Assembly: GCF_007431345.1 (NCBI RefSeq)
Contig: NZ_CP041730.1
Span: 1,426,001 to 1,490,000 of the forward strand
Direction of reading: 5' to 3'
Source: Chitinimonas arctica
Lineage (GTDB): Bacteria > Pseudomonadota > Gammaproteobacteria > Burkholderiales > Chitinimonadaceae
Length of the DNA stretch: 64,000 nucleotides
The notes beneath the pieces were generated by a model, which searched no databases, had not been told where the DNA came from, and was given only the letters and a program-made list of their open reading frames with translations. This document shows positions 55,144-63,643 of this stretch, in pieces (positions within the stretch are counted from its first letter, which is position 1; every line of letters begins with the position of its first letter). A program made the translations under genes and the position numbers.

Positions 55144-55295
55144 AACTGCAGAGGAGCGCAAGGATAGCCGTTTTGTGTTGCACCGTCCAGCCACAAGCGG
55201 CCGCGTTTGGTCACCGATGGCAATCCCCGCTATAATCGCCGGGTTTTTCCCGTACCGTAGTTCACTACACAAGCGCATATAAAAAGGATGGCAGC

Positions 55296-56057
55296 ATGAG
55301 CGAAGCGCAAGCCGACTCCCAGATGTCGGCCAAGGCCCTTATCGGCATCGTACTGGCCGCAATTGTCGGCATCCCGGTATTTATCCTGCTGGTCATCCAG
55401 TTGGCCACCGGCGGCATGAAGAACAACGCCGCCAGCCCCAGCATGACCAATGAAGCCGTGCTGGCGCGGATCCAGCCCATCGGCCTGGCCAAGCTCGACG
55501 ACTCCGGCCCACCTGGCAGCCGTAACGGCAAAGCAGTATACGAAAGCGTCTGCATGTCCTGCCACGCCGCCGGCCTGGCCGGCTCGCCCAAGTTCGCCGA
55601 TGCCGGCGCCTGGGGTGCGCGCATCAGCAAGGGCTTTGCTACGCTGGTGGAACACGCCAACAAGGGTCTGGGCGCCATGCCGGCCAAGGGCGGCGCGGCG
55701 GATCTGACCGACGACGAAGTAGCCCGTGCCGTTGCTTACATGGGTAACGCCGTCGGCGCCAAATTCACCGAACCGCCGGTGGCGGCAGGTGCGGCTGCGG
55801 GCGGCAAGATCGACCCCGCCGTCAAGGGCAAGGAAATCTACGATTCGGTCTGCGTGGCTTGCCATGGCACCGGCGTTGCCGGCGCGCCCAAGTTCGCCGA
55901 CAAGGCTGCCTGGGCCTCGCGCCTGAAGGGTGGTGTCGAGGAAGCGATCAAGACCGCCGCCAAGGGCATCAACGCAATGCCGGCCAAGGGTGGCTACACG
56001 GGCTCCGACGCCGAGTTCCACGCCGCTGCGGAATACCTGATCAACGCCTCCAAATAA
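55296..56057 (+). CDS. Membrane-anchored diheme cytochrome c
   Basis: 253 aa. One membrane helix at about residues 16-37, then two cytochrome c5-like domains with CMSCH (about 86-90) and CVACH (about 187-191), each followed by a conserved MPAKGG loop with the methionine ligand. The two halves look like an internal duplication (KFADAGAWGARI and KFADKAAWASRL). It carries electrons in the periplasm, likely towards a terminal oxidase. Confidence 0.93.
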   Translation: MSEAQADSQMSAKALIGIVLAAIVGIPVFILLVIQLATGGMKNNAASPSMTNEAVLARIQPIGLAKLDDSGPPGSRNGKAVYESVCMSCHAAGLAGSPKFADAGAWGARISKGFATLVEHANKGLGAMPAKGGAADLTDDEVARAVAYMGNAVGAKFTEPPVAAGAAAGGKIDPAVKGKEIYDSVCVACHGTGVAGAPKFADKAAWASRLKGGVEEAIKTAAKGINAMPAKGGYTGSDAEFHAAAEYLINASK

Positions 56058-56072
56058 GGCGTACCCATCAGG

Positions 56073-56101
56073 AAAAGGCGCATCGGGGATGCGCCTTTTT
56101 T
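56073..56101 (+). terminator. Cytochrome c terminator
   Basis: AAAAGGCGCAT and ATGCGCCTTTT with a 5-base loop and six U, 16 bases past the stop. Confidence 0.93.
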
Positions 56102-56175
56102 CATGTCCGGGCGCCTCGCGGCACCAGTGATACAATCCCTATCCATATGTACCCAAGTCCCTGCCGAGAACAATC

Positions 56176-56427
56176 ATGGCCCTGATGATCACCGATGAAT
56201 GCATCAATTGCGATGTGTGCGAGCCGGAATGCCCGAACCATGCCATCTCGCAGGGCGTCGAGATCTATGAGATCAATCCGGATCTGTGTACCGAATGCGT
56301 CGGCCATTTCAACGAGCCGCAATGCCAGCAGGTCTGTCCGGTAGACTGTATTCCGCTTGATCCCGAGCGCGAAGAAAGTCGCGAAACGCTGATGCAAAGG
56401 TACGAAATCATCGTCGCTCGCGGGTAA
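56176..56427 (+). CDS. YfhL-type 2[4Fe-4S] ferredoxin
   Basis: 83 aa. The first cluster ligands are CINCDVCEPECP, the second CTECVGHFNEPQCQQVCPVDC, where the longer CxxC-eight-C spacing and the C-terminal helix are typical of the YfhL/Alvin ferredoxin group. It is a small cytoplasmic electron carrier. Confidence 0.93.
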   Translation: MALMITDECINCDVCEPECPNHAISQGVEIYEINPDLCTECVGHFNEPQCQQVCPVDCIPLDPEREESRETLMQRYEIIVARG

Positions 56428-56485
56428 GCCACGCTTCCCGCTCTCCATCGGCAGCTTGGCATGGCTATTGCAGCATTTTCCTGCC

Positions 56486-57253
56486 ATGCGTGCCGAACCT
56501 ATAGAACCCACCCGCTCCCTAGCCGGTACTTCGCCCCACGTCGAAGCGAAACCGCCCTCACATGCCCCGCCGGGCTTTGACAGCTGGCTAGCGCATGCCC
56601 TGGCGGCGGAACCGTCCCGGCCAGACCCCACCCTACAGTCCGGCCCGGCCGATTTCGGCCTGTGGGGCGTCACACCCGATGCCCACGGGCGCCTGGATCT
56701 GGATGAAGTCGCCAGCAATCTGCGCGCCACCTTGCCGGCATTCGCCGGCAATCTCGGCAAGGTTTGCCGTGGCGGCGGCATCGCCGTACCGCCGCTATTG
56801 CGAATGGAAGCCGGCGGCGCTGCCGGCATACCCGCCCTACCCTTTGATACGAGAGAACAGGCGCTCCAGCAGCTATTCGAAGCCTGGCCTGGCATTGCCC
56901 GGCAGTTCAGGCGGCTGATGTCGGGATTCGGCTTTGTCCGCTGCAGCGACGCGCTGCGCGCCTATCAAAGAGTGATTGGACGCCTGGGCCCCAGTCGCCT
57001 GGCCCACACCCTCGGACAGCATGGCGATGCACACGCCTCGCCGCGCCTGGCGCTGGCTTTCGACGGCAGCGTAGCCTGGCTGGAGGAAGTCAGCACCGGC
57101 CAATGGCGGCCATTAGCCAATCTGGAGCAGTTGAGCCATGAGCTTTTGGATGGCGAAGGATTGGCCACGCAAAGCACGGCCCGGCCCTCCGTCTCCATCG
57201 AACAGGCATTCGACCCCATAAGCGCGCGTCTGCGCGCTGCCCGATCAAGGTAG
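56486..57253 (+). CDS. Hypothetical protein, 255 aa
   Basis: I chose the ATG at 56486; a TTG ten codons earlier is the longer option. The first 60 residues are Pro/Ser/Ala-rich and look disordered. Then come a short domain (about 60-150) and a helix-rich end with LEEVSTGQWRPLANLEQL. No signal peptide, membrane helix or family recognised. Its stop codon lies in the first unit of the tandem hairpin repeat, so the gene end may have been shaped by it. Confidence 0.55.
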   Translation: MRAEPIEPTRSLAGTSPHVEAKPPSHAPPGFDSWLAHALAAEPSRPDPTLQSGPADFGLWGVTPDAHGRLDLDEVASNLRATLPAFAGNLGKVCRGGGIAVPPLLRMEAGGAAGIPALPFDTREQALQQLFEAWPGIARQFRRLMSGFGFVRCSDALRAYQRVIGRLGPSRLAHTLGQHGDAHASPRLALAFDGSVAWLEEVSTGQWRPLANLEQLSHELLDGEGLATQSTARPSVSIEQAFDPISARLRAARSR

Positions 57254-57343
57254 CGCGCGTCTGCGCGCTGCCCGATCAAGGTAGCGCGCGTCTGCGCGCT
57301 GCCCGATCAGTAGCGCAGGTCTGCACGCCACCCGCTCGCGGTA
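57222..57343. repeat. 31-bp tandem hairpin repeat, about four copies
   Basis: Units at 57222-57252, 57253-57283, 57284-57312 (two bases shorter) and a worn copy at 57313-57343. Each unit holds AGCGCGC-GTCT-GCGCGCT or most of it, a 7-bp stem with a 4-base loop. It starts inside the 3' end of the 255-aa gene and fills the gap to the convergent SMR gene. Confidence 0.9.
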
Positions 57344-57352
57344 GCCGCCGCC

Positions 57353-57673
57353 CTAAGCCAGATTCAAGCCGATCACGCCCAATACGATCAAGACAATGGA
57401 GACCAGCTTGAGCGGACTGATGCTCTCGCCGAACAGCACGATGCCGATCACCGCCATCAAGGCGGTCCCGGCACCGGCCCATACCGCATAGGCAACGCTG
57501 ACTTCCATACGCTTGAGCACGATCGACAGCAGCCAGAACGACAAGGCATAGGTCAACACGAAGCTGGCGGTAGGCAGCAGTTTGCTCATGCCGTCCGACA
57601 GCTTGAGACTGGTCGTCCCGATCAGCTCCGCCACGATCGCCGCGACCAGTAATAGCCAGATTTTCCACATCAT
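57353..57673 (-). CDS. SMR-family multidrug efflux protein (EmrE-like)
   Basis: 106 aa with four membrane helices. The proton- and drug-binding Glu is in AAIVAELIGTTSLKLSDG, and the YAVWAGAG loop matches EmrE rather than the SugE/Gdx group as far as I can judge. It works as an antiparallel dimer in the inner membrane. The ATG at 57673 follows a weak ribosome site; a GTG at 57679 is an alternative. Confidence 0.9.
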   Translation of the reverse strand: MMWKIWLLLVAAIVAELIGTTSLKLSDGMSKLLPTASFVLTYALSFWLLSIVLKRMEVSVAYAVWAGAGTALMAVIGIVLFGESISPLKLVSIVLIVLGVIGLNLA

Positions 57674-57782
57674 TTTCACCTACGTTTGCGATTTGTCCGT
57701 ATACCGGTGTCGTAATGCCGCAGGCAATGCGTCCAGCTTTGTTAAACTTGCGCCATTTTCCATCTCGACCTGAAGGCACCTT

Positions 57783-59447
57783 ATGGCCCAATACGTTATG
57801 TCCATGCTCCGCGTGAGCAAGGTTGTGCCGCCCAAGCGGCAGATCATCAAGGATATCTCCCTGTCCTTCTTCCCCGGCGCCAAGATCGGCCTGCTGGGCC
57901 TGAACGGCTCGGGCAAGTCCACCGTGCTCAAGATCATGGCTGGCGAAGACAAGGAATTCGAAGGAGAAGTTCAGCACCAACCGGGCATCAAGGTCGGTTA
58001 CCTGGCGCAGGAGCCACAGCTGAACCCGGCCAACACCGTCCGCGAGGAAGTGGAATCGGGGATGGGCGAGATCTTCGAGGCCAAGCAAAAACTGGAAGCG
58101 GTCTATGCCGCCTATGCCGACCCCGATGCCGATTTCGACAAGCTGGCCGAGGAACAGGCCCGCTGCGAAGCCATCTTGTCGACCGCCGGCCAGGACCTGG
58201 AAACCCAGATGGAAATCGCCGCCGATGCGCTGCGCCTGCCGCCCTGGGATGCCAATGTCGGTGTGCTGTCCGGCGGTGAAAAACGCCGCGTGGCGCTGTG
58301 CAAGCTGCTGATGTCGCGTCCGGACATGCTGCTGCTGGACGAGCCCACCAATCATCTGGATGCCGAATCGGTGGACTGGCTGGAGCAGTTCCTGGTGCGC
58401 TTCCCCGGTACCGTGGTGGCGGTGACCCACGATAGGTATTTCCTCGACAATGCCGCCGAATGGATTCTCGAACTGGACCGCGGCCACGGCATCCCCTGGA
58501 AAGGCAATTATTCCAGCTGGCTGGAGCAGAAGGAAGCCCGGCTCAAGCAGGAAGAGTCCGGCGAATCGGCCCGCCAGAAGGCTTTGAACAAGGAACTGGA
58601 ATGGGTCCGGCAAAGCCCCAAGGCCCGCCAGGCCAAGTCCAAGGCCCGTATTGCCCGCTTCGAGGAGTTGAACTCGCAGGAGCAGATGAAGCGCAACGAA
58701 ACGATGGAAATCTTTATCCCCATCGCCGATCGCCTGGGCAATGAGGTCATCGAATTCGAAAATGTCAGCAAAGCCTTCGGCGATCGCCTGCTGATAGACG
58801 ACCTGAGCTTCAAGGTTCCGCCTGGTGCCATCGTCGGCATCATCGGCCCGAACGGCGCCGGTAAATCGACGCTGTTCCGCATGATCGCCGGGCAGGATGT
58901 GCCGGACAGCGGTACGGTCAAGATCGGCAACACCGTCAAGATGGCCTATGTCGACCAGAGCCGCGGCGCCTTGAACAGCGACAAGACCGTCTTCGATGAA
59001 ATCGCCGAGGGCCGCGACATCCTGCAGGTCGGCCGTTACGAAACGCCCAGCCGCGCCTATATCGGTCGCTTCAATTTCAAGGGCGGCGACCAGCAAAAGA
59101 TCGTCGGCAATCTATCCGGCGGCGAACGCGGCCGCTTGCACCTGGCCAAGACCCTGATCGCCGGCGGCAATGTCCTGCTGCTGGACGAACCGTCCAACGA
59201 CCTGGACGTGGAAACCTTGCGCGCGCTGGAAGATGCACTGCTGGAGTTCGCCGGTTCGGTCATGGTGATCAGCCATGACCGCTGGTTCCTCGACCGTATC
59301 GCCACCCATATCCTTGCCTGCGAAGGCGATTCGAAGTGGACCTTCTTCGACGGCAACTACCAGGAATATGAAGCCGACAAGAAGAAACGACTGGGTGAAG
59401 ACGGCGCGAAGCCAAAACGTATCCGCTACAAGCCGATCAGCCGCTAA
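57783..59447 (+). CDS. ettA: ABC-F translational throttle protein EttA
   Basis: 554 aa with two ABC domains and no membrane part: Walker A GLNGSGKSTVL and GPNGAGKSTLF, signatures LSGGEKRRVALC and LSGGERGRLHLA, and Walker B LLLLDEPTNHLD and LLLDEPSNDLD. The arm and linker between domains fit EttA. It binds the ribosomal E site and gates the first steps of translation according to ATP level. Confidence 0.95.
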   Translation: MAQYVMSMLRVSKVVPPKRQIIKDISLSFFPGAKIGLLGLNGSGKSTVLKIMAGEDKEFEGEVQHQPGIKVGYLAQEPQLNPANTVREEVESGMGEIFEAKQKLEAVYAAYADPDADFDKLAEEQARCEAILSTAGQDLETQMEIAADALRLPPWDANVGVLSGGEKRRVALCKLLMSRPDMLLLDEPTNHLDAESVDWLEQFLVRFPGTVVAVTHDRYFLDNAAEWILELDRGHGIPWKGNYSSWLEQKEARLKQEESGESARQKALNKELEWVRQSPKARQAKSKARIARFEELNSQEQMKRNETMEIFIPIADRLGNEVIEFENVSKAFGDRLLIDDLSFKVPPGAIVGIIGPNGAGKSTLFRMIAGQDVPDSGTVKIGNTVKMAYVDQSRGALNSDKTVFDEIAEGRDILQVGRYETPSRAYIGRFNFKGGDQQKIVGNLSGGERGRLHLAKTLIAGGNVLLLDEPSNDLDVETLRALEDALLEFAGSVMVISHDRWFLDRIATHILACEGDSKWTFFDGNYQEYEADKKKRLGEDGAKPKRIRYKPISR

Positions 59448-59463
59448 GCTGACTTAAGCCAGG

Positions 59464-59490
59464 GGCCGGCGGTCCTCCCCGCCGCCGGCC
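59464..59490 (+). terminator. Hairpin after ettA
   Basis: GGCCGGCGG and CCGCCGGCC form a 9-bp stem with a 9-base loop; the following TCCTTATCC is a poor U-tract. Confidence 0.5.
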
Positions 59491-59520
59491 TCCTTATCCT
59501 GCAACAGGAGTACTGAACCA

Positions 59521-60309
59521 ATGAAGAAGCTCTATTTTTCGGCACTGGCCTTGATCGCGCTACTGAGTACCGCAGCCATTGCCGCGCCCAAGATGTCCGC
59601 TGTCCGCGACCAGATCCAGCCCGTGGCGGCGGACAAAGGCCGTATCTATTTTTACCGGGACAGCAGCTTCTTCGGCATGGGCGTACAGCCCGAGATTCGC
59701 CTGAACGGCGAGACCATCGGCCAGTCCTCGTCCGGCACCGCCTTCTTTGTCGATCGCGCCCCCGGCCAATACGAGGCGTCGGCCAAGGACGATGCCGGCA
59801 GCAATAGGCCATTCGCCGTCGAAGCAGGTAAGGTCATCTATTTCAAAACCAAGATTTCCATGGGTTTGTTGTCAGGCCACTTCAGCTTCAACGAAATGCC
59901 GGCGGAGCAAGCCACACTGGAAATGAGCAATCTGAATTACTCCGGGCGGCAGGATCTGCTGGCCACGCCGGGCAGTGTGCCGGTAGCCGCGCCCGCGGCC
60001 GCTCCGGCAGCGCACGAGGCACCCGCCAGCGCCGCGGTGACCACCACCACGCTGGACGCAGCCGCCGCCCCGGCCGCCGCTCCGAATCTTTCGATGGACT
60101 CCAGCATCCAGTCCGACAAGGATCTGAAGCTGGGCACCTGGTCTTACGATGCCGAAAAACTGGCGCAAAAGCATGGCTGTGTCAGCAATGGCAGCGGCGC
60201 CTGGGTGATTGGCAAGCAGCAGGGCGTCAATGAAACCTATCGCATCCGCTGTGCCGACGGCAGCAAGTTCCTGGTGGTGTGCGACAGCGGCGAATGCCGA
60301 CCGATCTGA
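59521..60309 (+). CDS. DUF2846-domain exported protein
   Basis: 262 aa with a signal peptide (about 1-22). Residues about 35-140 (GRIYFYRDSSFFGMGV, then GTAFFVDRAPGQYEASAKDD) match DUF2846, a periplasmic beta-sandwich of unknown role. An Ala/Pro linker (155-195) leads to a small C-terminal domain ending in CDSGECRPI with four Cys. Rich codon use is similar to the neighbours. Confidence 0.8.
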   Translation: MKKLYFSALALIALLSTAAIAAPKMSAVRDQIQPVAADKGRIYFYRDSSFFGMGVQPEIRLNGETIGQSSSGTAFFVDRAPGQYEASAKDDAGSNRPFAVEAGKVIYFKTKISMGLLSGHFSFNEMPAEQATLEMSNLNYSGRQDLLATPGSVPVAAPAAAPAAHEAPASAAVTTTTLDAAAAPAAAPNLSMDSSIQSDKDLKLGTWSYDAEKLAQKHGCVSNGSGAWVIGKQQGVNETYRIRCADGSKFLVVCDSGECRPI

Positions 60310-60325
60310 ACGCTTGACCGATCCA

Positions 60326-60351
60326 GCCGTCATTCCTGCGGGAGTGACGGC
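60326..60351. terminator. Hairpin at the convergent ends of two genes
   Basis: GCCGTCATTCC and GGAGTGACGGC form an 11-bp stem with one G-T pair, partly inside the last codons of the pseudouridine synthase. There is no U-tract. Confidence 0.4.
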
Positions 60352-61241
60352 ATTTCCCCTGTCAAGCTACGCTCACTGGTAAAGCACCGTAGCTCGCCGC
60401 TGACCGGATCGGCGAATTCGATCGATCGGGCCAGCAGTTGCAAAGGCTTGCTGAAATCCTCGCCCTTGTGCGCCAGCACTTCGGGGTAAAGCGGATCGTT
60501 CAGGATGGGTATGCCCAAGCTGGCCATATGCAGGCGCAGCTGGTGCTTGCGGCCGGTATGCGGCTCCAGGCGATAGCGGGCGTACTCCCCCAGCCTTTCG
60601 ATCAGGTCCACCCTGGTTTCGCTATTCGGCTCGCCCGCCACCTCATGCATGGCAAATGCCTTGCCGCTTTCCACCATGCGGCTGCGATGCACATGCGGCA
60701 AGTCCAGCGAGGGTCGATAGGGTGCAATGGCTTCATAGCGCTTGCTGATCTCGCGCCGCTCGAACAAGGTCTGGTAAGCGCCGCGATAGGCCGGGTCGAG
60801 GCAGAACAGCACCACCCCGGCGGTTTCGCGATCGAGCCGGTGCACGGGTGTCAATTGCGGCAGGTCCAGTTGCTTGCGCAAGCGTATCAGCAAGGTTTCG
60901 TGCAGATACTGGCCCGACGGGATCATGGGGAGGAAGTGGGGCTTGTCCACCACCAGCAGGCGCTGGTCACGGTGCAGCACCACCGCCTCGAACGGGACGG
61001 GCATTTCCACCGGCACTTCGCGGTAGTACCAGATCCGTCCACCTTGCCGGTAGGGACTGTTGGCGTCCAGGGGCCCTTGATCGCCCACCAGATCGCCCTT
61101 GGCCATGCGCTGCAACAGCACGGCTTCGCCCACGTGTGGAAAGCGCTGGATCAGGAAAGCCAATAGATTGGGCCATTGGCCTTCGGGCAGCCAAAGATAG
61201 CTGGGTGCGATACCGTCGCGCAAAGGAAGAGGAGCAGTCAC
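60330..61241 (-). CDS. RluA-family pseudouridine synthase
   Basis: 303 aa from the GTG at 61241, where the family-like start TAPLPLRDGIAPSYLWLP begins; a GTG at 61292 is an alternative. The catalytic Asp is in VHRLDRETAGVVLF, with ISKRYEAIA and TGRKHQLRLHMASLG as further family motifs. It isomerises uridines in rRNA or tRNA; the exact site cannot be told, and it is not clearly RluA, RluC or RluD. Confidence 0.9.
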   Translation of the reverse strand: MTAPLPLRDGIAPSYLWLPEGQWPNLLAFLIQRFPHVGEAVLLQRMAKGDLVGDQGPLDANSPYRQGGRIWYYREVPVEMPVPFEAVVLHRDQRLLVVDKPHFLPMIPSGQYLHETLLIRLRKQLDLPQLTPVHRLDRETAGVVLFCLDPAYRGAYQTLFERREISKRYEAIAPYRPSLDLPHVHRSRMVESGKAFAMHEVAGEPNSETRVDLIERLGEYARYRLEPHTGRKHQLRLHMASLGIPILNDPLYPEVLAHKGEDFSKPLQLLARSIEFADPVSGELRCFTSERSLTGEMPSLPQE

Positions 61242-61416
61242 GGCAAGTCGAATCGAATGAATAATGACGCAGTCTACCTTGGCCCTCGCCACCGTTCAGC
61301 CGGCGCGATTGGTATTTTCAATCGCTTCTTTTTCCCGGCCAGGTCGCTTTGGCCGGTAAAATAAGCACTTACATCGCTTTATTCCGCATCAATTCCAGAC
61401 ACAAGAGAACTTCGCC

Positions 61417-62178
61417 ATGCCGATCTTCGGCCTTGGGCTACACGTCATCGTGGCCCTTTATTTCGCTGTCCACGCCATTCGCAACGGTCAAAACATGTAT
61501 TGGCTGTTTGTATTGTTCGCCTTTCCCATGTTGGGCAGCATCGTCTATTTCGCGGCGATCTACTTGCCCGCCATACGCCAGGGCCGTAGCGGCATCCTGG
61601 CCAAGCGCGCTTTCAATCAATTGGTCGACCCCAATCGCAATCTGCGCGAAGCCCGCAAAGCCTTCGATCTTCTGGCCACCGTGGACAATCGCCTGAAGCT
61701 GGCAAATGCCCTGCTCGATACCGGCGCCGCCGACGAAGCCCTGCGGCATTACCAGGAAGCCGCCCAAGGCCCTTTCGCCCGCGACCCCGCCCTGCTGGCC
61801 GGTCTGGCGCGCGCTCAGTTCAGCACCCAGGACGCAGCCGGCAGCCTTGCCACGCTGGAAGCGCTGTTTGCCCACCGGCCGGAGGCACGGCGCCAGCCCA
61901 TCCCCGCCCTGCTGTATGCACGCGCCCTGGCGGCCGGCGGCAGCGAGGCCAGCCGATCGGCCTTCGAGTCCGCCTTGGCGGTCGCCAGCGATCCGGAACC
62001 CAAATGCCATTTCGCCGACTGGTTGATGGCACGCCAGGACCCGGCCGATCAGGACCGCGCCCGTGCGCTGTATGAAGAGATCATCAAGGACAGCCGGCAT
62101 TGGCACAGCCATGCCAAATCGATCAACAAGGAATGGCTGCAACGCGCCCGCGCCGGCGTGGCCAAAGCCACTGCTTAA
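61417..62178 (+). CDS. Membrane protein with TPR-like repeats
   Basis: 253 aa. Two membrane helices at about residues 5-20 and 25-50 are followed by a helical TPR-like domain (about 90-235, including DEALRHYQEAAQ and LLAGLARAQFSTQD). It is likely an inner-membrane scaffold. It lies nine bases before the next gene and is probably co-transcribed with it. Confidence 0.75.
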   Translation: MPIFGLGLHVIVALYFAVHAIRNGQNMYWLFVLFAFPMLGSIVYFAAIYLPAIRQGRSGILAKRAFNQLVDPNRNLREARKAFDLLATVDNRLKLANALLDTGAADEALRHYQEAAQGPFARDPALLAGLARAQFSTQDAAGSLATLEALFAHRPEARRQPIPALLYARALAAGGSEASRSAFESALAVASDPEPKCHFADWLMARQDPADQDRARALYEEIIKDSRHWHSHAKSINKEWLQRARAGVAKATA

Positions 62179-62187
62179 AGGGTACTC

Positions 62188-62454
62188 ATGAACACCGCCA
62201 CCCATACCGGCCAAGGTCTTACCCTGGAAAAAATGCTGACCGACCTGGTGGATTTCTATGGCTGGCCCGACCTGGGCCAACGCATTGAAATCCGCTGCTT
62301 CCAGGTAGACCCGAATATCAAATCCAGCCTGTCCTTTCTACGCCGCACGCCATGGGCGCGCGCCAAGGTGGAAAGCCTGTACGGCAAGTACCTACGCGAT
62401 CTGGCCAAGCAATTGAAGCAGGCAGCGGCGGAACAGAACGATTCGCCGCAGTAA
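62188..62454 (+). CDS. VF530-like (DUF2132) small protein
   Basis: 88 aa. TLEKMLTDLVDFYGWPDLG, IRCFQVDPNIKSSLSFLRRT and PWARAKVESLY match the VF530/DUF2132 family, small proteins with a DNA-binding-like fold whose role is unclear. Complete and of normal length. Confidence 0.88.
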   Translation: MNTATHTGQGLTLEKMLTDLVDFYGWPDLGQRIEIRCFQVDPNIKSSLSFLRRTPWARAKVESLYGKYLRDLAKQLKQAAAEQNDSPQ

Positions 62455-62460
62455 GGCGAA

Positions 62461-62492
62461 AAAAAGGGAGCGTCCCGGACGCTCCCTTTTTT
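62461..62492. terminator. Bidirectional terminator
   Basis: GGGAGCGTCC and GGACGCTCCC nearly abut, with A and T runs on both sides, between converging genes. Confidence 0.9.
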
Positions 62493-62511
62493 GCCTGGAT
62501 GGCAACGTTTA

Positions 62512-63384
62512 TCAGTTCTGCTGGATACCAGCGACCACCCAACCCGCGCGGCCCTTGTTCGCCTTGGTCAAGTGCCAGATTTCGTCGAAAGGCATCGCAC
62601 TGCCGTCCGCGGTTTCGCGGACCAGCCCATGGAAACGCACGCTGGCGATATCACGGTGCCCTTCCTGCACGTATTCCAGCAACTCCGCGTCCACATTGAC
62701 CACATCGGTGTGATTGGATGCACCCTTGCGTTCGTTGATCTCGAGCTTCACCTCGGCAAACATCTCCGGGGTAGTGAACTCGCTGATATCGTCCAGGTCG
62801 GCCTTGTCGTAGGCCGCTTGCAAACGAACATAATTGACCTTGCCCACCCGCAGGAAAGCTTCGACATCGAAGCCCGCCGGATAGACGCTGGCGCCGCCCG
62901 ACGCGGCGCTGACCGGCTTGAAGGGAGTTGACCCGGCCGGTGATTTCTCGAAGGAAATCGGGCTATTGCCCGCTTGGCCGGCACCCGGCGCACCTGCGTA
63001 TTGCATCCCCTGCGCCCCCTGCATGGCCGGCTTGTTGCGATTCATGAACCAGCGGATGGCCAGGAAGGCGACCCCGGCCAACAGCGCCAACATGATGAAA
63101 TTGCCCATGCCGGCGCCAATGCCGAGATGCGAGAACAGTGCCGCCAGACCCAGCCCGGCGGCCAGGCCGGCAAGGGGGCCCATCCAGCTACGCTTGGGTG
63201 CCGGTGCTGGCGCGGCCTGTACCGGTTGATCGGCCTTGCGCTGAGGCGCGGCGTCGCGCTGCGGCGTGACATTGCGCTGCATACCCGAGGACCGTCCACC
63301 GCCGAAGCGCTTGGCTTCCGCCTCGGGCGCCAGGATGGCCACACTGACGAACAGCGCGAACAGGGTTGTGAAAAAACGCTTCAT
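62512..63384 (-). CDS. Tim44-like membrane protein
   Basis: 290 aa. A signal-type start (about 1-24) is followed by a Gly/Arg/Gln-rich linker, two short hydrophobic helices (about 70-88 and 92-112), a Gly-rich spacer, and a C-terminal Tim44-like domain (about 160-288, FLRVGKVNYVRLQAAYDKAD and IWHLTKANKGRAGWVVAGIQ). The bacterial family is widespread and its function is not known. Confidence 0.9.
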   Translation of the reverse strand: MKRFFTTLFALFVSVAILAPEAEAKRFGGGRSSGMQRNVTPQRDAAPQRKADQPVQAAPAPAPKRSWMGPLAGLAAGLGLAALFSHLGIGAGMGNFIMLALLAGVAFLAIRWFMNRNKPAMQGAQGMQYAGAPGAGQAGNSPISFEKSPAGSTPFKPVSAASGGASVYPAGFDVEAFLRVGKVNYVRLQAAYDKADLDDISEFTTPEMFAEVKLEINERKGASNHTDVVNVDAELLEYVQEGHRDIASVRFHGLVRETADGSAMPFDEIWHLTKANKGRAGWVVAGIQQN

Positions 63385-63643
63385 TTCAGCTTACTCCTAT
63401 TGAAAGCCGGCTTAGACAGACTCAATCGAGCCAGGCCGAACGAATTGCCATGCCTGGCCAAAGCGGGCCAGTCATTCCCATCATAGATGGATGCGGGCTC
63501 GCGATATTACAAGCGATCTGCTTTGACAGGGAGTTTCGTAGACCACGCCCAATAAAAAAGGTTCACGCCTATCGCCATCGGCAAAGCCGGCCAGGCGCAT
63601 TAAACTGCGGCATCGATGGACTCATGCCCAAGGTATCAAAGCC

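Noticed and set aside
57222..57343. CRISPR array
   Set aside because: The 31-bp units touch head to tail with no spacers and no cas genes nearby.
57276..59096. 606-aa frame opposite ettA
   Set aside because: Antisense shadow of the ABC-F gene, running into the tandem repeat.
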